Positions 42,599 through 53,164 of a DNA stretch of 64,000 nucleotides are shown here, piece after piece (the first letter of the stretch is position 1; each line of letters opens with the position of its first letter). The notes beneath the pieces are model-generated. The model was not told where the DNA came from and ran no database searches. It saw only the letters and a program-made list of their open reading frames with translations. This stretch comes from Anastrepha obliqua (lineage: Eukaryota > Arthropoda > Insecta > Diptera > Tephritidae): the NCBI RefSeq assembly GCF_027943255.1, contig NC_072896.1, forward strand, positions 119,071,879-119,135,878, given 5' to 3'. The translations under genes and the position numbers were made by a program.

Positions 42599-45500
42599 CT
42601 AACGAACGCGGTGAGTACATTTTTGAATTCATCATGTGTAACTATCTTCATATTAGCAATATAGGCGACTCCCCTACCTTCGTAACAGCTACTAGAAGGG
42701 AAGTTCTGGACATTACGTGTGTCAATGAACGGGGGTCACAAATTATAAGAGACTGGAGAGTGTCTAAAGACAACTCCTTCTCAGACCACAGGTACCTAAC
42801 GTATAGCATTGAATTACCAATTAAACTGTGTAAACCGGTCGTGAACCGCAAACGCACAAACTGGGGTATGTTCGAAAACATTGTAGCCAACAACCTTACG
42901 GGCATGACATACCAAATTAACTCCGAGCTACAACTCGACTCTACTGTTGATGAACTGACTTCAGCATTTCAACAGGCTGCGAAAGCAGCCTGCCCTCCGA
43001 GGACGAAAAGAGGCAAACCGAAACCTCTATGGTGGTCCACAGACATAGCAGACCTAAGAAGAGAATGCAGAACCAAGTATAACGAAGCGAGAAGAACTAA
43101 CTCGTGGGATGGATACAAAGACTGTCAACGCAGATTTAAGTATGCCATTAGGGCAGCTAAAACGGCGTCTTGGAGAGATTTCTGTCAAAAGATAGATAGT
43201 ACCTCTGAGACAAGTAGACTCAGGAAAGTTATATCAATGAGCCACAGCAACCCTAGTTACCTCATCAAAGAGGACGGCAATTGGACAACTAATAGTGAAG
43301 AAACACTAGAATTACTATTGCAGACACACTTCCCAGGTTGTCTATGCAATGAAGATGGTAGAACTCATCGTACAGTTCTCAATGGGGGTCCTCCAATAGA
43401 TTTTATTACGGAGGACAATATAAAATCTGCCATTGGCAGTTTCAAACCTTATAAATCGCCGGGACCAGATGGAATCATCCCCGCCGACCTGCAACACACA
43501 ATTAGTATGATTGCACCTAGACTCGTCTCAATTTTTGAGGCAGTAGTACGACTTAGTTATATCCCCAAGAAATGGGCGGAAGTAAAAGTGGTCTTCATTG
43601 CCAAAGCAGGAAAAACCACACATACGAGACCGAAGGACTACAGGCCGATCAGCCTATCATCCTTCCTGTTAAAAACTTTAGAGCGATTGCTAGATGGGCA
43701 CATCAAGGGGAAGATTGGCAACAAGCTATCACCTTCCCAACATGCATACAGCAAAGGCAAATCAGTAGAGACGGCGCTTCACTCGCTGGTCGACACGATT
43801 GAGAAATCACTTCACTATAAGGAATACACCCTTGCTGTCTTTCTAGACATCGAGGGTGCTTTCAATAACATACACCCGGAAGCAATTACCAAATCGCTAA
43901 CAGAAATGGGAGTAAACAGAGCGCTCGTCTCGCTCATAGAGCGAATGCTAGTCGGGCGGACGATTCGCGCAGATTTGGGTGAAACATCCATCAAGAAATT
44001 TCCGATCAGGGGCACACCGCAGGGTGGGGTAATCTCTCCACTTCTATGGAACCTGACCGTCAATAATCTCCTTCAGGAGCTAGAAAAAATGGGAGGTAAG
44101 GTAATCTCATACGCAGATGATATTGTAATAGCAATCTCTGGCAAACACCTTCCAACTATGTGTGATCTTCAACAAAGAGCTCTCAACAGACTATCACTAT
44201 GGTGCAAGAGTCGAGGACTAGAAGTAAATCCGGGAAAAACGGAACTGATACTGTTTAGCAGGAAACACAAAACACCTGCTCTTCAACAAATTCTTTTGGG
44301 GGGAAAACCCCTTAAAGTAACAGAAAACGCTAAATACCTAGGACTTGTACTAGATAGGAAGCTAAATTGGGGACTCACAGTCGCAGACAGAGTACGCAAA
44401 GCTACGACGGCGCTATACTCCTGTGGAAGGCTCGTTGGGAAAAAATGGGGTTTGAAGCCCAGTATGATACACTGGCTGTACACAGCAGTAATTAGGCCAA
44501 TTCTCTACTACGGTATTGCAATATGGTGGAACGCCCTGGAGAAGGGCGTGCACATCAAAAGGGTTGACAGGGTCCAAAGACTTGCATCTGTTCTTATCAC
44601 CGGTGCAATGTCAACCACACCGTCGAAAGCACTAAATGTGATACTAAACTTCCTTCCGGTAGACCTGCAGGCAAAGTACATGGCGCGCAGTGCAGCAATA
44701 AGGCTGAGCACTTTAAGTAAGTGGTCAAACACAATTTATGGTCACGGCAAAATCCTGGATGGCACGTTGGGACTTCCCAGACAGGTGGACTACACAATTC
44801 CGCCTACACTTGCCACTACAACGTTCGTGACCCTCCTACCCACGAGGGAAGAGTGGGAACGTGACGTGGTAAGACAGGGCGAGTCCATCCATGTATACAC
44901 AGATGGCTCAAAGCTCGATGGCAGGGTGGGCGGGGGTGTGTATTCCGAGCATCTGGGGATTTCCTTCAGTTTTTGGCTCCCCAACTACTGTAGTGTCTTT
45001 CAGGCTGAACTGATGGCAATAATGAAAGCCGTGACACTGGTACAGTGTGATGCGATATCTGGTGATGATATCTACATTTTCACTGATAGCCAGGCGGCGA
45101 TAAAATCCCTCACTAAACAGTCGACAACCTCTAAGGTAGCCATGAAATGCCGCACATCTCTTAACGAGATGGCTGAGTCATTTCACCTAACGATAGCATG
45201 GGTTCCTGGCCATTGCGACATAGAGGGGAACTGCAGAGCTGATGAACTCGCGAAAATCGGCACCAAACTGACTGATGAGCACATAGACACTGATATAGGT
45301 ATACCCTTGCAAACATGTAGACTACATATCCACGAGGAAATTGTAAGAATAGCGAATGAAAGATGGCGAAACGAAGCCACTTGCAAAATAGCCCGACAGA
45401 TGTGGCCGACTCTCAATGCTAAACGCACAGAACTTCTACTAAGGAGAGACAAACATAGTCTCAACATACTGACTTCAGTCATAACGGGGCACTGCCTAAT

Positions 45501-45819
45501 TGGTAGGCACGCCCAGAGAATGGGTATGCAAACACATGACTTCTGCAGAAGTTGTCTAGACGAGGAAGAGGAAGAGACGATTCCGCACCTTCTGTGCCAT
45601 TGTCCTGCTCTATCCAGACGCAGACTCGCCAATTTGGGCAAACATTTCTTTAATGAACTAGAAGATCTCGGCTCTGTCGAAATTAAGGATCTAGCAAAAT
45701 TTTTGAATAGTACACTGTGGTTTCAGGAGGGATAAGGGCTAGTTTCCCCATGCGGCATCACAATGGGCTACGAGCCTGAGTGTGTCCACAATGGACAACC
45801 GCTTCAACCTAACCTAACC
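42599..45819 (+). mobile_element. LOA-clade LINE, 5' truncated, otherwise well preserved
   Basis: Bounded by a 12-bp target-site duplication TACAGAAATGCA (42587-42598 and 45820-45831). It starts within the endonuclease domain and ends with AACCTAACCTAACC. It holds one open frame through reverse transcriptase, RNase H and the Cys-rich tail. 5' truncation is the usual result of target-primed reverse transcription. The uninterrupted frame and exact duplication suggest a recent insertion. Confidence 0.9.
42601..45735 (+). CDS. LOA-type ORF2: partial endonuclease, reverse transcriptase, RNase H
   Basis: Frame open from 42496; the element's own part begins at 42601 with NERGEYIF. Numbering from 42496: 36-120 is the end of an APE endonuclease (LDITCVNERGS, DNSFSDHRYLTYSIE, containing the SDH catalytic His); 320-620 is reverse transcriptase (KPYKSPGPDGI, DYRPISLSSFLLKTLER, AVFLDIEGAFNNI, GTPQGGVISPLLWNL, YADDIVIA at about 538); 795-920 is RNase H (YTDGSKLDG, FQAELMAI, FTDSQAAI, WVPGHCDIEGN, RADELAK); about 1016-1036 is a Cys/His tail (CRSCLDEE...H..C.C). 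RNase H between RT and the Cys tail fits LOA. Lacking most of the endonuclease, it could not insert by itself. Confidence 0.9.
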   Translation, partial: NERGEYIFEFIMCNYLHISNIGDSPTFVTATRREVLDITCVNERGSQIIRDWRVSKDNSFSDHRYLTYSIELPIKLCKPVVNRKRTNWGMFENIVANNLTGMTYQINSELQLDSTVDELTSAFQQAAKAACPPRTKRGKPKPLWWSTDIADLRRECRTKYNEARRTNSWDGYKDCQRRFKYAIRAAKTASWRDFCQKIDSTSETSRLRKVISMSHSNPSYLIKEDGNWTTNSEETLELLLQTHFPGCLCNEDGRTHRTVLNGGPPIDFITEDNIKSAIGSFKPYKSPGPDGIIPADLQHTISMIAPRLVSIFEAVVRLSYIPKKWAEVKVVFIAKAGKTTHTRPKDYRPISLSSFLLKTLERLLDGHIKGKIGNKLSPSQHAYSKGKSVETALHSLVDTIEKSLHYKEYTLAVFLDIEGAFNNIHPEAITKSLTEMGVNRALVSLIERMLVGRTIRADLGETSIKKFPIRGTPQGGVISPLLWNLTVNNLLQELEKMGGKVISYADDIVIAISGKHLPTMCDLQQRALNRLSLWCKSRGLEVNPGKTELILFSRKHKTPALQQILLGGKPLKVTENAKYLGLVLDRKLNWGLTVADRVRKATTALYSCGRLVGKKWGLKPSMIHWLYTAVIRPILYYGIAIWWNALEKGVHIKRVDRVQRLASVLITGAMSTTPSKALNVILNFLPVDLQAKYMARSAAIRLSTLSKWSNTIYGHGKILDGTLGLPRQVDYTIPPTLATTTFVTLLPTREEWERDVVRQGESIHVYTDGSKLDGRVGGGVYSEHLGISFSFWLPNYCSVFQAELMAIMKAVTLVQCDAISGDDIYIFTDSQAAIKSLTKQSTTSKVAMKCRTSLNEMAESFHLTIAWVPGHCDIEGNCRADELAKIGTKLTDEHIDTDIGIPLQTCRLHIHEEIVRIANERWRNEATCKIARQMWPTLNAKRTELLLRRDKHSLNILTSVITGHCLIGRHAQRMGMQTHDFCRSCLDEEEEETIPHLLCHCPALSRRRLANLGKHFFNELEDLGSVEIKDLAKFLNSTLWFQEG

Positions 45820-45831
45820 TACAGAAATGCA

Positions 45832-46825
45832 TAAATGACTTGAACGAGGCAAACGAACGCCGGGACGCTACAACAGACGAGACGAATGTGAATCAATCGA
45901 ACTTTTCACATTTAAAAATGCTTTGTAGGTATGTTTTTTTGGTTAGGTTCTTCTTTGTTCTTCTTCTGTATTTGTAGTTTTCAAGTTGCAACAAAGTAAA
46001 ATCCATGCCTTTTTTTCCTTTCTCTAAGTTGCAAATCATTAACTGCATTCATCAAATTCAAACTCAAATCCTTTTTGGATCTTTATTGCTATTTATTTTG
46101 ATTTATGTATTCGAGTTAGTTGTTGTTTATTTGAAAGTTTTAGCTTCAAACTACCTAATTTACATATTGACTACTAATGACTTTTCTGTGCTTCAAGTGC
46201 TAGCTGGGCAGGAGGGAAGTACAGGAAGAAACAGAAGAAAAATGTTTTCAGAAGTTGGGAAGCTCAGTTGAACGCTGTGATTGCCGTACGAGTAGAAAAA
46301 GTTTTAAATGAATGTTACATATTGAAAAATTTTCATTAAAAGTTTTAGTATTTTTAATAGACTAACGAAAATTGTTACAAAGGTAAGATAAGTTAAGTCT
46401 GTACAACTAAGAAAATTTAGTTTTTAATGAAAATAAAAATTAAAAAAAAATAAAGCCGTGTGCTGTAAAAGTCAATATCAATTTACAAAAATAGTTCTTT
46501 TAAGGTGAGATGGTTTGCCCAATCTTAATGTTGCATACAAATGTAGGGTCATTTTAAATCCCTTAACCTCGGCCTCATATTGAGTGCCTGTTTTTAGAAA
46601 ATATAATTATTTTCTTGCAAAGGATAGTTTGAGTTTTTCATAGATTTCGACGTTAGCACCACCTATCGGGTAATAAAAAAATATCTTATTATCAGCCTCA
46701 CCACGGAGTGCATCGTGTTGCGTAACCTTGCGTTACCCAGCTTAGTGTCGTAATCGATTCCCATTGTAACGATTGGATGTATTCTCAGAGAAAAGATTAT
46801 AAACACAACAATTTTATCATCCCAA
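45832..46825. other. unassigned stretch
   Basis: The first bases continue the pre-insertion flank. At 46640-46672 a fragment GTTAGCACCACCTATCGGG resembles the terminus of the MITE at 34264. No gene. Confidence 0.4.
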
Positions 46826-47478
46826 CATGCCTACCTCAAAGGAAAATCTACAGAGGCAGCTCTTCATGAGATTGTAAGTACGATTGAGAGGAGCATAGAA
46901 TACAAACAATACTCACTAGTCGCTTTTCTTGACATAGAGGAGGCTTTTAACAATATTAGCACAATATCCATAATTGAGGCTCTTAATATATTAGGCGCAG
47001 ACATAGGTCTCAACGAATGGATAGAGAACATGCTAAAAGCTGGAATAATCATCGGCGAGGTAGGCAGAAGCACGTGACAATGCTCTGTCAATAGAGGAAA
47101 CCCTCAGAGAGAGGTCTTATCGACCGAAAGGGAATTACAGTAGTAGCGTACGCGGATGACCATAAGCATAGTCCGTAAAATGCATTAGTCTTATGCTAAC
47201 CCAACAGGGGAAATATGATACTTAGGTCTTATCTTAGATCCCAAACTCAGCTGGAGGTCCAACGTAGAGTGCAGGCTAAAGAATGCGAATATATAATATA
47301 TACTGAAGCGCTCAATGTACTAACACATATATCACCATTAGACTTACATACAGAAGCAATCGCTACTTGCAGCGCGGTGAGACTCAGAGATATAGGAAGC
47401 TGAACAGCAAGATCGTACGGTCACAGCAAGATCCTCCTACAGGGGCCCTCACTGCTCAAAAACAAATCAGACCACACA

Positions 47479-47862
47479 GTGCCCGACTTTAACTTCAAGA
47501 AAGACTTTACGGTACGTTTTCCACGGAGAGCCGAATGGAGGAAAGGAAAAGTGCTTGGTACATTCGACATTGAAATCTACACTGATGGTTCTAAGATGAA
47601 TTATGGTGTTGGAGTTGACCTCTGTTTGGAGCCGCTCAATATATCCAAATCAATCCGACTTCCTGACTATGCCAGCGTTTTCTACGTAGAACTACTAGCA
47701 ATCAGAGAAGCATGCAAATCACTTAAATACTCCAAAGATATTGGTGCAAGAGTAGCTATCTTTTCAGACAGTCAAGCAGCTATTAAGATCTTAGATTCCA
47801 ATTCCATTTCAACCAAGTTAGTTTTACAATGCAGAAAGGAACTAGAACTGCTTGGTCATTAG
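47479..47862 (+). pseudogene. LOA RNase H fragment
   Basis: IEIYTDGSKMNYGVGVDLCL (first Asp), SVFYVELLAIREACKSL (Glu, with E of AEL kept as VEL), ARVAIFSDSQAAIKILDSN (Asp). A stop after ELELLGH separates it from the last motif. It differs from the copy at 58216 by scattered substitutions. Confidence 0.82.
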
Positions 47863-48055
47863 CTTCAAATTACTCTAGTATGGGTTCCCGGTCATAGGAA
47901 CATAGAGGGTAATGAGGTGACAGACGAGGTAGCAAGAAAAGGTTCCGCACTAGACATAACATAGGCGGTGGCGGTCGCTACCCCTTTGGATACAATAGAA
48001 ACATCTATTGCTTCGCACTACTAGAATTTAGCCGAAAGAAGGTGGAAGCAAATAA

Positions 48056-48391
48056 ATGTCTGCGTGTAGTACTACAAGAAAAACATGGCCGTCGTATAAC
48101 ATCCAGAGGACGAATTACTTGTTAGGATGCTCTCGACCAAATATTTCACTTATAACAGCAACCCTTACAGGTCACTGGAAAGAAGGGGATCACGCAGCCA
48201 GACTTAACCTCCCTTTCAATCCCATCTGCAGAAGCTGTGAAACGGAAGTGGTGAAAGAAAATCACTTCCGCTATCTATGTGCATGTCCCGGTCTAGCTAG
48301 AGCAAGACCCTTGTTACAGCAAACTAATGAAATCTCGGACGTAGAGATAAAAGGTTTGCTGTTGTACCTAGATCTAACGAAATGGATCTGA
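48056..48391 (+). pseudogene. LOA ORF2 C-terminal Cys/His fragment
   Basis: NISLITATLTGHWKEGDHAA, NPICRSCETEVVKENHFRYL and CACPGLARARP form the Cys/His tail that follows RNase H, ending LDLTKWI. Upstream part frameshifted. Confidence 0.8.
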
Positions 48392-48428
48392 CTAAAAAAA
48401 CACACACATTAGACATCATCCCTTCAAA

Positions 48429-49535
48429 TAGCTCACAACTTCCGGGCTTCGCTCAAGTATTCTCTGGTTAGCTTCCAAACAACCGTTTGAGAGGGAGCTG
48501 AAAATCGTCCCACAACGAAAAACCAAATAAAGTCTCTCATGAAAATATCTTTAAAGCATTTAAATTCAAGCTTGTTTGTCGTAAGAGATTGTTTAGGATT
48601 TTTTTGCCACTGAGAGCTAAGAAGGATAGAATACAGGATTTGAAAATCCGAAGCGAAATTGTGAGAGTAACTTGGGTGAGTTGGTTCCATATGTAGAACT
48701 GCACGCAAGTGGGGAAAGTTACTGATCGCCATTCACTTGTAAGTGGCCAGGAGGATTCTTCTGCATATGTTTCAAGCAGCTCACAACTTCCGCGATTAGC
48801 CCAAGTATCCTCTGGGTAGCTTCCGAACACCCGTTCGGGAGTGAGTTAACGTGAGAAGGCGAAGCATTCCAGGATAGCTAGTTGTGCGCTGGGTTTGGGA
48901 CTCGCTTCTTAAAAAATCCCTCCGAATGAAAATATATACAAAGCCTCGGATGAGAACTTCCTATACTGATGATGACCCGGCAAACGAAATAAGGACTACG
49001 ATTTGAGACCATGCGCCTGGAATGTCTGGTCCCTTAATGGGGAAGGTGCCTCTGCCCGGCTGGTTGATGTCCTCGTGAGAGTAAAGGCTGACATCACTGC
49101 CATCCAAGAGATGCGATGGACGGGACAAGGCAAGAAAAAGTTAGGACCTTGCGACGTCTACTACAGCTGCCATGTAAAGGAGCGCAAATTCGGTGTCGGA
49201 TTTGTTGTGGGAGAGAGACTTCGTCGCCAAGTACTGCTGTGCACTCCGGCGGACGAGCGCCTCGCAATAATCCGCATCAAAGCGCGATTTTTTAACATTT
49301 CGCTCATTTGCGCCCACGCCTCGGCGGAAGAGAAGGACGATGCGACCAAAGATTCCTTCTAAGAGCGCTTGGAACTTTCCTATGAGCGCTACTCCAGCCA
49401 CAACATAAACATCGTGCTTGGCGACGTTAACGCCAAGGTGGGCAAGGAGGGAATTTTTGGTCCCACAGTCGGAAAATTCAGCCTGCACAACGAAACATCC
49501 GGTAACGGACAGAGGCTGATCGGAAATATTTATTT
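48429..49535 (+). mobile_element. RTE-type LINE 5' portion with duplicated leader
   Basis: Two direct copies of about 70 bp (48429-48500 and 48778-48847, AGCTCACAACTTCCG...GTAGCTTCC) precede a leader and the endonuclease gene at 49003. Tandem or partial 5' leader repeats are known in some LINEs. The element breaks off at about 49535, where a TTAA-MITE fragment begins. Confidence 0.6.
49003..49535 (+). pseudogene. APE endonuclease of an RTE/CR1-type LINE
   Basis: CAWNVWSLNGEGASARLVDV (first motif, Asn), ADITAIQEMRWTGQG (catalytic Glu), SCHVKERKFGVGFVVGERL, IRIKARFFNISLICAHA, then after one stop at 49362 YSSHNINIVLGDVNAKVG (Asp/Asn motif) and SGNGQRLIG. The C-terminal half with the catalytic His is absent. 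This kind of endonuclease is often labelled craniofacial development protein 2-like in insect annotations. Confidence 0.82.
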
Positions 49536-49650
49536 TTCAGATTTTCAAGAAAATAAACCGACAACTAATTATTAAAAAAAAAAATCGAAATTAAAAAAAA
49601 AAAACAAAAATCCTTCGAACAAAGCACGAGTTTTTTATGTTTTTTTATGT
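49522..49650. mobile_element. fragment of a TTAA MITE (B/C type)
   Basis: TTCAGATTTTCAAGAAAATA, an ATTATT-A-tract-TCGAAATT stretch, then TCCTTCGAACAAAGCACGAG and TTTTTTATGTTTTT match the interior of MITE B (39045-39165). Neither terminus nor TTAA is present. Confidence 0.6.
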
Positions 49651-49688
49651 TTATGAATCGTATTTATTTGTGGCGGTAGGTAAAGTCT

Positions 49689-49864
49689 AAATGCTTTATG
49701 GGTAAACCAGCTCCAATTGAGGCATCATTGCAACCCAACATTACAAGACCAACATTACAAGCGAGTCATTTAAAATCGGTGTTTACGGATGGCCGAATTA
49801 CGGCGCCGTTGCGGCCAACATTTGAAAGGGATTATCTTAAAAAAAAATTAAAAATGTCATAAAA
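49689..49864 (+). pseudogene. C-terminal fragment of an unidentified protein
   Basis: Open frame without ATG: GKPAPIEASLQPNITRP, then LKSVFTDGRITAPLRPTFER, DYLKKKLKMS and stop, followed by an AATAAA-like signal about 15 bp on. The composition is protein-like and less AT-rich than the flanks. I suspect a transposase tail but cannot name the family. Confidence 0.35.
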
Positions 49865-49869
49865 ATAAT

Positions 49870-50960
49870 AAAGATTATACAATCAATTTGAATTTTCGTT
49901 GTTTTATTTCGATTTAAAATCCGATACCTCTAATTTTATGAAATTCAAATAAAATACTAGAATTAATAGCCGCTCCCCGCTCACATGTTGATTCCTCCAT
50001 TAAGACTGTGTGCTTCTTCTGCACTGTATGCCATTCGTCTATCACCCTTTCTCCTTTTTAACCCGTGAGTGTACATTGACACTTCAATTCAATTAATTCC
50101 AAGAACATGCCACAACTCACTTACCACAAAAAAAAAATAATATTATTCCACATGTCAAATTAAGGCAATCAAAAGTAGAGCGCAAGAAGAAGCAACAAAA
50201 TATGCAAAAGTGCAAACCAACCAACAAGGGCAAAAGTCAAACTACACTCGACTCACATTTTCTATGCATTACATGTCCGTATCAGTTACTTCGTACCCAT
50301 TACCACTTCCATTCACTCATCTTTCACATTTGGCCAGAGTGGCCATAAAAACTATTCGCATTATATGCGTCTTTTGGTTAGTTGGAGTTTGAAGGGCACG
50401 TGGCGCCACATAGACAGAGGCAGGGTTGCGATCAAAAGACTCTCAGTCATCTCGTTTCTACTTCTCTCTACCTCATCTCTATCCTTTGTGCGCAGCACTG
50501 AATTGTGCCATACTTGAAATATAATACGTATTAGCCAAATTTGTATGGAGCTGTGCATAATAGAATAGTTTTTATATATAATATTTTTTCGTGAATGCCA
50601 TCGGTCATTGTTTACTACTTTGATATTAGCTTAGTTCTTTTGAGTGACAACCGAATTGTGCGGAAAAATGCCAACTCTTTTGGTAGTTCGTCAGCTTTTC
50701 CATGAAACACTAATGGGCGATGTACCTACGTAAATTTTACGAAAAAATAATAACAAAGGAGTATAGAAATTTGAATCTATTAGACAGTCACTCAATATTT
50801 CTAATAAAAAGTATGTAAAAACTTGGAAACTATGAAACTGGCTGCATAAAGTTAGTAAAATTATCCTCATTGACTCATTTTTCTTTAATTTTTTCTTTTC
50901 TGCTGGAATCGTCATTTCGGTCAACGGTGAGCTACAGAGCTCCAGAGGCATTATACATGA
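49870..50960. other. unassigned non-coding stretch
   Basis: No credible gene or repeat recognised. Confidence 0.35.
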
Positions 50961-50964
50961 CTTT

Positions 50965-51060
50965 TTGTGACCGGGAATTGAAGGCATGAATTTTGATGAT
51001 CTTTGGTTTTAGCAGCTAGGTGCGCCGTCCACTCAACTCGTGCCACAATCGATCTGTTCG
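50965..51060 (+). pseudogene. tiny DD41D-type transposase fragment
   Basis: MNFDDLWF, a stop and a shifted frame HSTRATIDLFGVNFGE parallel the DDMWFQQDGATCHTA...TIDLL segment of the DD41D transposases elsewhere in the window. About 30 codons only. Confidence 0.45.
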
Positions 51061-51093
51061 GCGTCAATTTCGGTGAATGTGCGTCAGCCGTTA

Positions 51094-51990
51094 GGTTAGG
51101 TGAAATAGTTGTGCTTCGACGCACCTAGGCCAGTTAGAAGACCCTTGTGATACCACCGGAGCAATCCTATCCGTACTGTACTTGGCCTTGTAGCCTTTAA
51201 AAAGCTGGCTATACGAGCTTGTTTGAGGCTCGCAATATCCGCAATGTTATCCAAGACAGCGAGACCGAGCAATCTCAAGGTGAGGTAGGGTTCAAAATGC
51301 CTTTGCACTTACAGAAACCGTCGTCTATTTCGTTGAGTAGTGTGCCCACTAAACAATCCCTCCTCCTCTTCTGGGGAGTCTACCTTCCCCAGAACGGCGT
51401 CCACGACATATGGAGGTTTTATGTCACCGATAGTCTCCATCGCTCCCTTTTTTGGAGCAAAAGAAACATCGAAAGATTGCGATATCAAATTTGTTAGTAT
51501 CGACTTGTTCATTGCTCTCATATAGTCGTGAGCGTTACCTCCGGCATTCGTGACTGTCTTTCGTTAGTCAAACAGTTAGTGCCTCCTTATTCAAGAGTTC
51601 CTACTTTTTAGTCGCCTACTCCGCGTATCGGAGGTGCTACATTATTTTTGCTAAATACGCCTTAATGGATTTGTTTGATGCGCACTTGGCTGGTATCAGA
51701 TTGTTCACCTGCAACGGGTGTCCAAGTAGCATTTCCAGCGTTTGACGCTCGTCTCGAAAACGGTGACATTGGAAAATTACGCTCTTTGCATCGTCGATCG
51801 TGTTGGAGCAGTGCGGGTAGTAGGTGGAGATAAGACTGAAAGCATCCGATTAGATGCGTTAAATAAAATTTCAGGTCTAACGGTCGTTGACTGATAGATC
51901 CCATCTATGTTGCCATTTTTCTATGGATTGAAGAAGTTCTGTAGCTTTTTTCTCCTTTATGGGTTTGCTCTCTGCCTGTCATAGAGATGA
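51094..51990 (-). mobile_element. R1-like LINE 3' end
   Basis: Minus strand: DLKFYLTHLIGCFQSYLHLL, then in another frame CSNTIDDAKSVIFQCHRFRD, ERQTLEMLLGHPLQVNN, which is the C-terminus after reverse transcriptase of R1-type LINEs (Cys/His tail of the form C....H..F.C..F). The following 51096-51521 gives frames with LTNLISQSFDVSFA and EQARIASFLK-like text. It ends in ACCTAAC repeats at about 51094. Decayed. Confidence 0.6.
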
Positions 51991-52379
51991 CTCATTTCAG
52001 AGTTGGACCATACTGAAAGTACCTCCAATTTGATTTTCAGCCTACAATTTTTGCCACCCAAGTTGATTTTTTTATTTATAAAAAACTCGATTTGTGGTAG
52101 TATATATTTTATGCAAATCTTTTTAGAAATATTTGAACAAAGCCTTAAAGTTTAATGAATTTTATAATTACGTTGCATAATTACTGTAACTGGTGAGGCA
52201 CCGTAAGGTATATATGTATATCCATAGCCAAAGAAATGGAAACGCGATATTTTGATTAATTCTAACTACTGTTCTTACGTTTATTAATTTGCCTAAATTT
52301 TTTTTGTAAAAATATAGCAAATCTACAAAAAATATGATATAAATCAAAGTTTCCAGCTTTGAGCATTTATAAAAAAAAA
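51991..52379. other. unassigned non-coding stretch
   Basis: AT-rich, nothing recognised. Confidence 0.4.
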
Positions 52380-52745
52380 GAGGTTGTCTGTAAAGTCGGT
52401 TTACTGACGATAGTTTAACGTGATAACGTCATAAGAAAATACTGATTGAATGGTTGCATTTTTCAAAAGAAAATTTTGATTTTATTGGTTTGATAGATAT
52501 TTTGTATGGATATAGACATAACATAACATAACATAACATAACATAACATAACATAACATAACATAACATAACATAACATAACATAACATAACATAACATA
52601 ACATAACATAACATAACATAACATAACATAACATAACAGAACATAACATGCTGTTCAAGCAAGGTAACGACGCATGAGCAAGATAACGACGCATTTTTTG
52701 GTGCGTGCAGCCGGCTACATAGAATTATAAGACGTTATCACGTCA
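52380..52745. mobile_element. element F, copy 2, with (ACATA)n inside
   Basis: Left part 52380-52515 matches 1000-1138 with few changes. The interior is replaced by a pentanucleotide tract (52519-52648), and the right end (52660-52745) matches the end of copy 1, including GGTGCGTGCAGCCGGCTACA and GACGTTATCACGTC. Confidence 0.7.
52519..52648. repeat. (ACATA)n microsatellite, about 26 units
   Basis: 130 bp of near-perfect ACATA repeats with one interruption (ACAGA near 52637). It produces spurious MLCYV-repeat frames on the minus strand. Confidence 0.95.
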
Positions 52746-52837
52746 AAAAATAATAATAACATTAAAACAACAGGTATTATTAACAAACTTGGTTTTATTT
52801 TAAATTCTTCAAGTAAATCAAATTAATAATAATCAAT

Positions 52838-53164
52838 AAGAAGGCATATGCAAATACAAATACGTGAATTTATATATGTACATATGCGCATATACATACA
52901 CATATACGCTCACTTAAGTAGGAGAGAGCAAGATGTCGAACGTTGCCGTTCGTTTGCTTTGTTTGCTTTGTCGTTCGTTCCGCGCTTTCGCTTGCAATTC
53001 ATTCAAGGTAACGGCAATGAGCAAGGTAACGACAAATGAGCAAGGTAACGGCAATAGCAAGGTAACGACAAATGAGCAAGGTAACACTAATGAGCAAGGT
53101 AAGGGCACATTTTTTCGTGCGTGCAGCCTGTTAAATCGAATTATAAGATGTTATCACGTCAAAA
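52838..53164. mobile_element. element F, copy 3 (right half)
   Basis: Matches 1408-1645: GAAGGCATATGCAAATAC, GTAGGAGAGAGCAAGATGTC, then an expansion of GAGCAAGGTAACGACAAAT units (about five, 53000-53100) and the end GATGTTATCACGTC. The left half is missing; it lies about 90 bp after copy 2. Confidence 0.65.

Larger units (their letters stand above)
46826..48394 (+). mobile_element. decayed LOA-type LINE (subfamily 2)
   Basis: Starts inside RT: QHAYLKGKSTEAALHEIVST, SLVAFLDIEEAFNNI; most of the palm after that is deleted (around 47080-47210). RNase H is preserved at 47479-47862, then WVPGHRNIEGNE in another frame near 47880, and the Cys tail at 48150-48392 ending DLTKWI. Numerous stops and shifts. 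Close relative of 57785-59145. Confidence 0.8.

Noticed and set aside
43572..45641. Several open frames of 64-152 codons overlapping the LOA ORF on both strands
   Set aside because: They are shadows of the real RT-RNase H frame and contain no motifs of their own.
50691..50987. 98-codon minus-strand frame
   Set aside because: No motif and low complexity; not supported as a gene.
52429..52694. Minus-strand frames made of repeated MLCYV
   Set aside because: Product of the (ACATA)n microsatellite, which has no stop in some frames.
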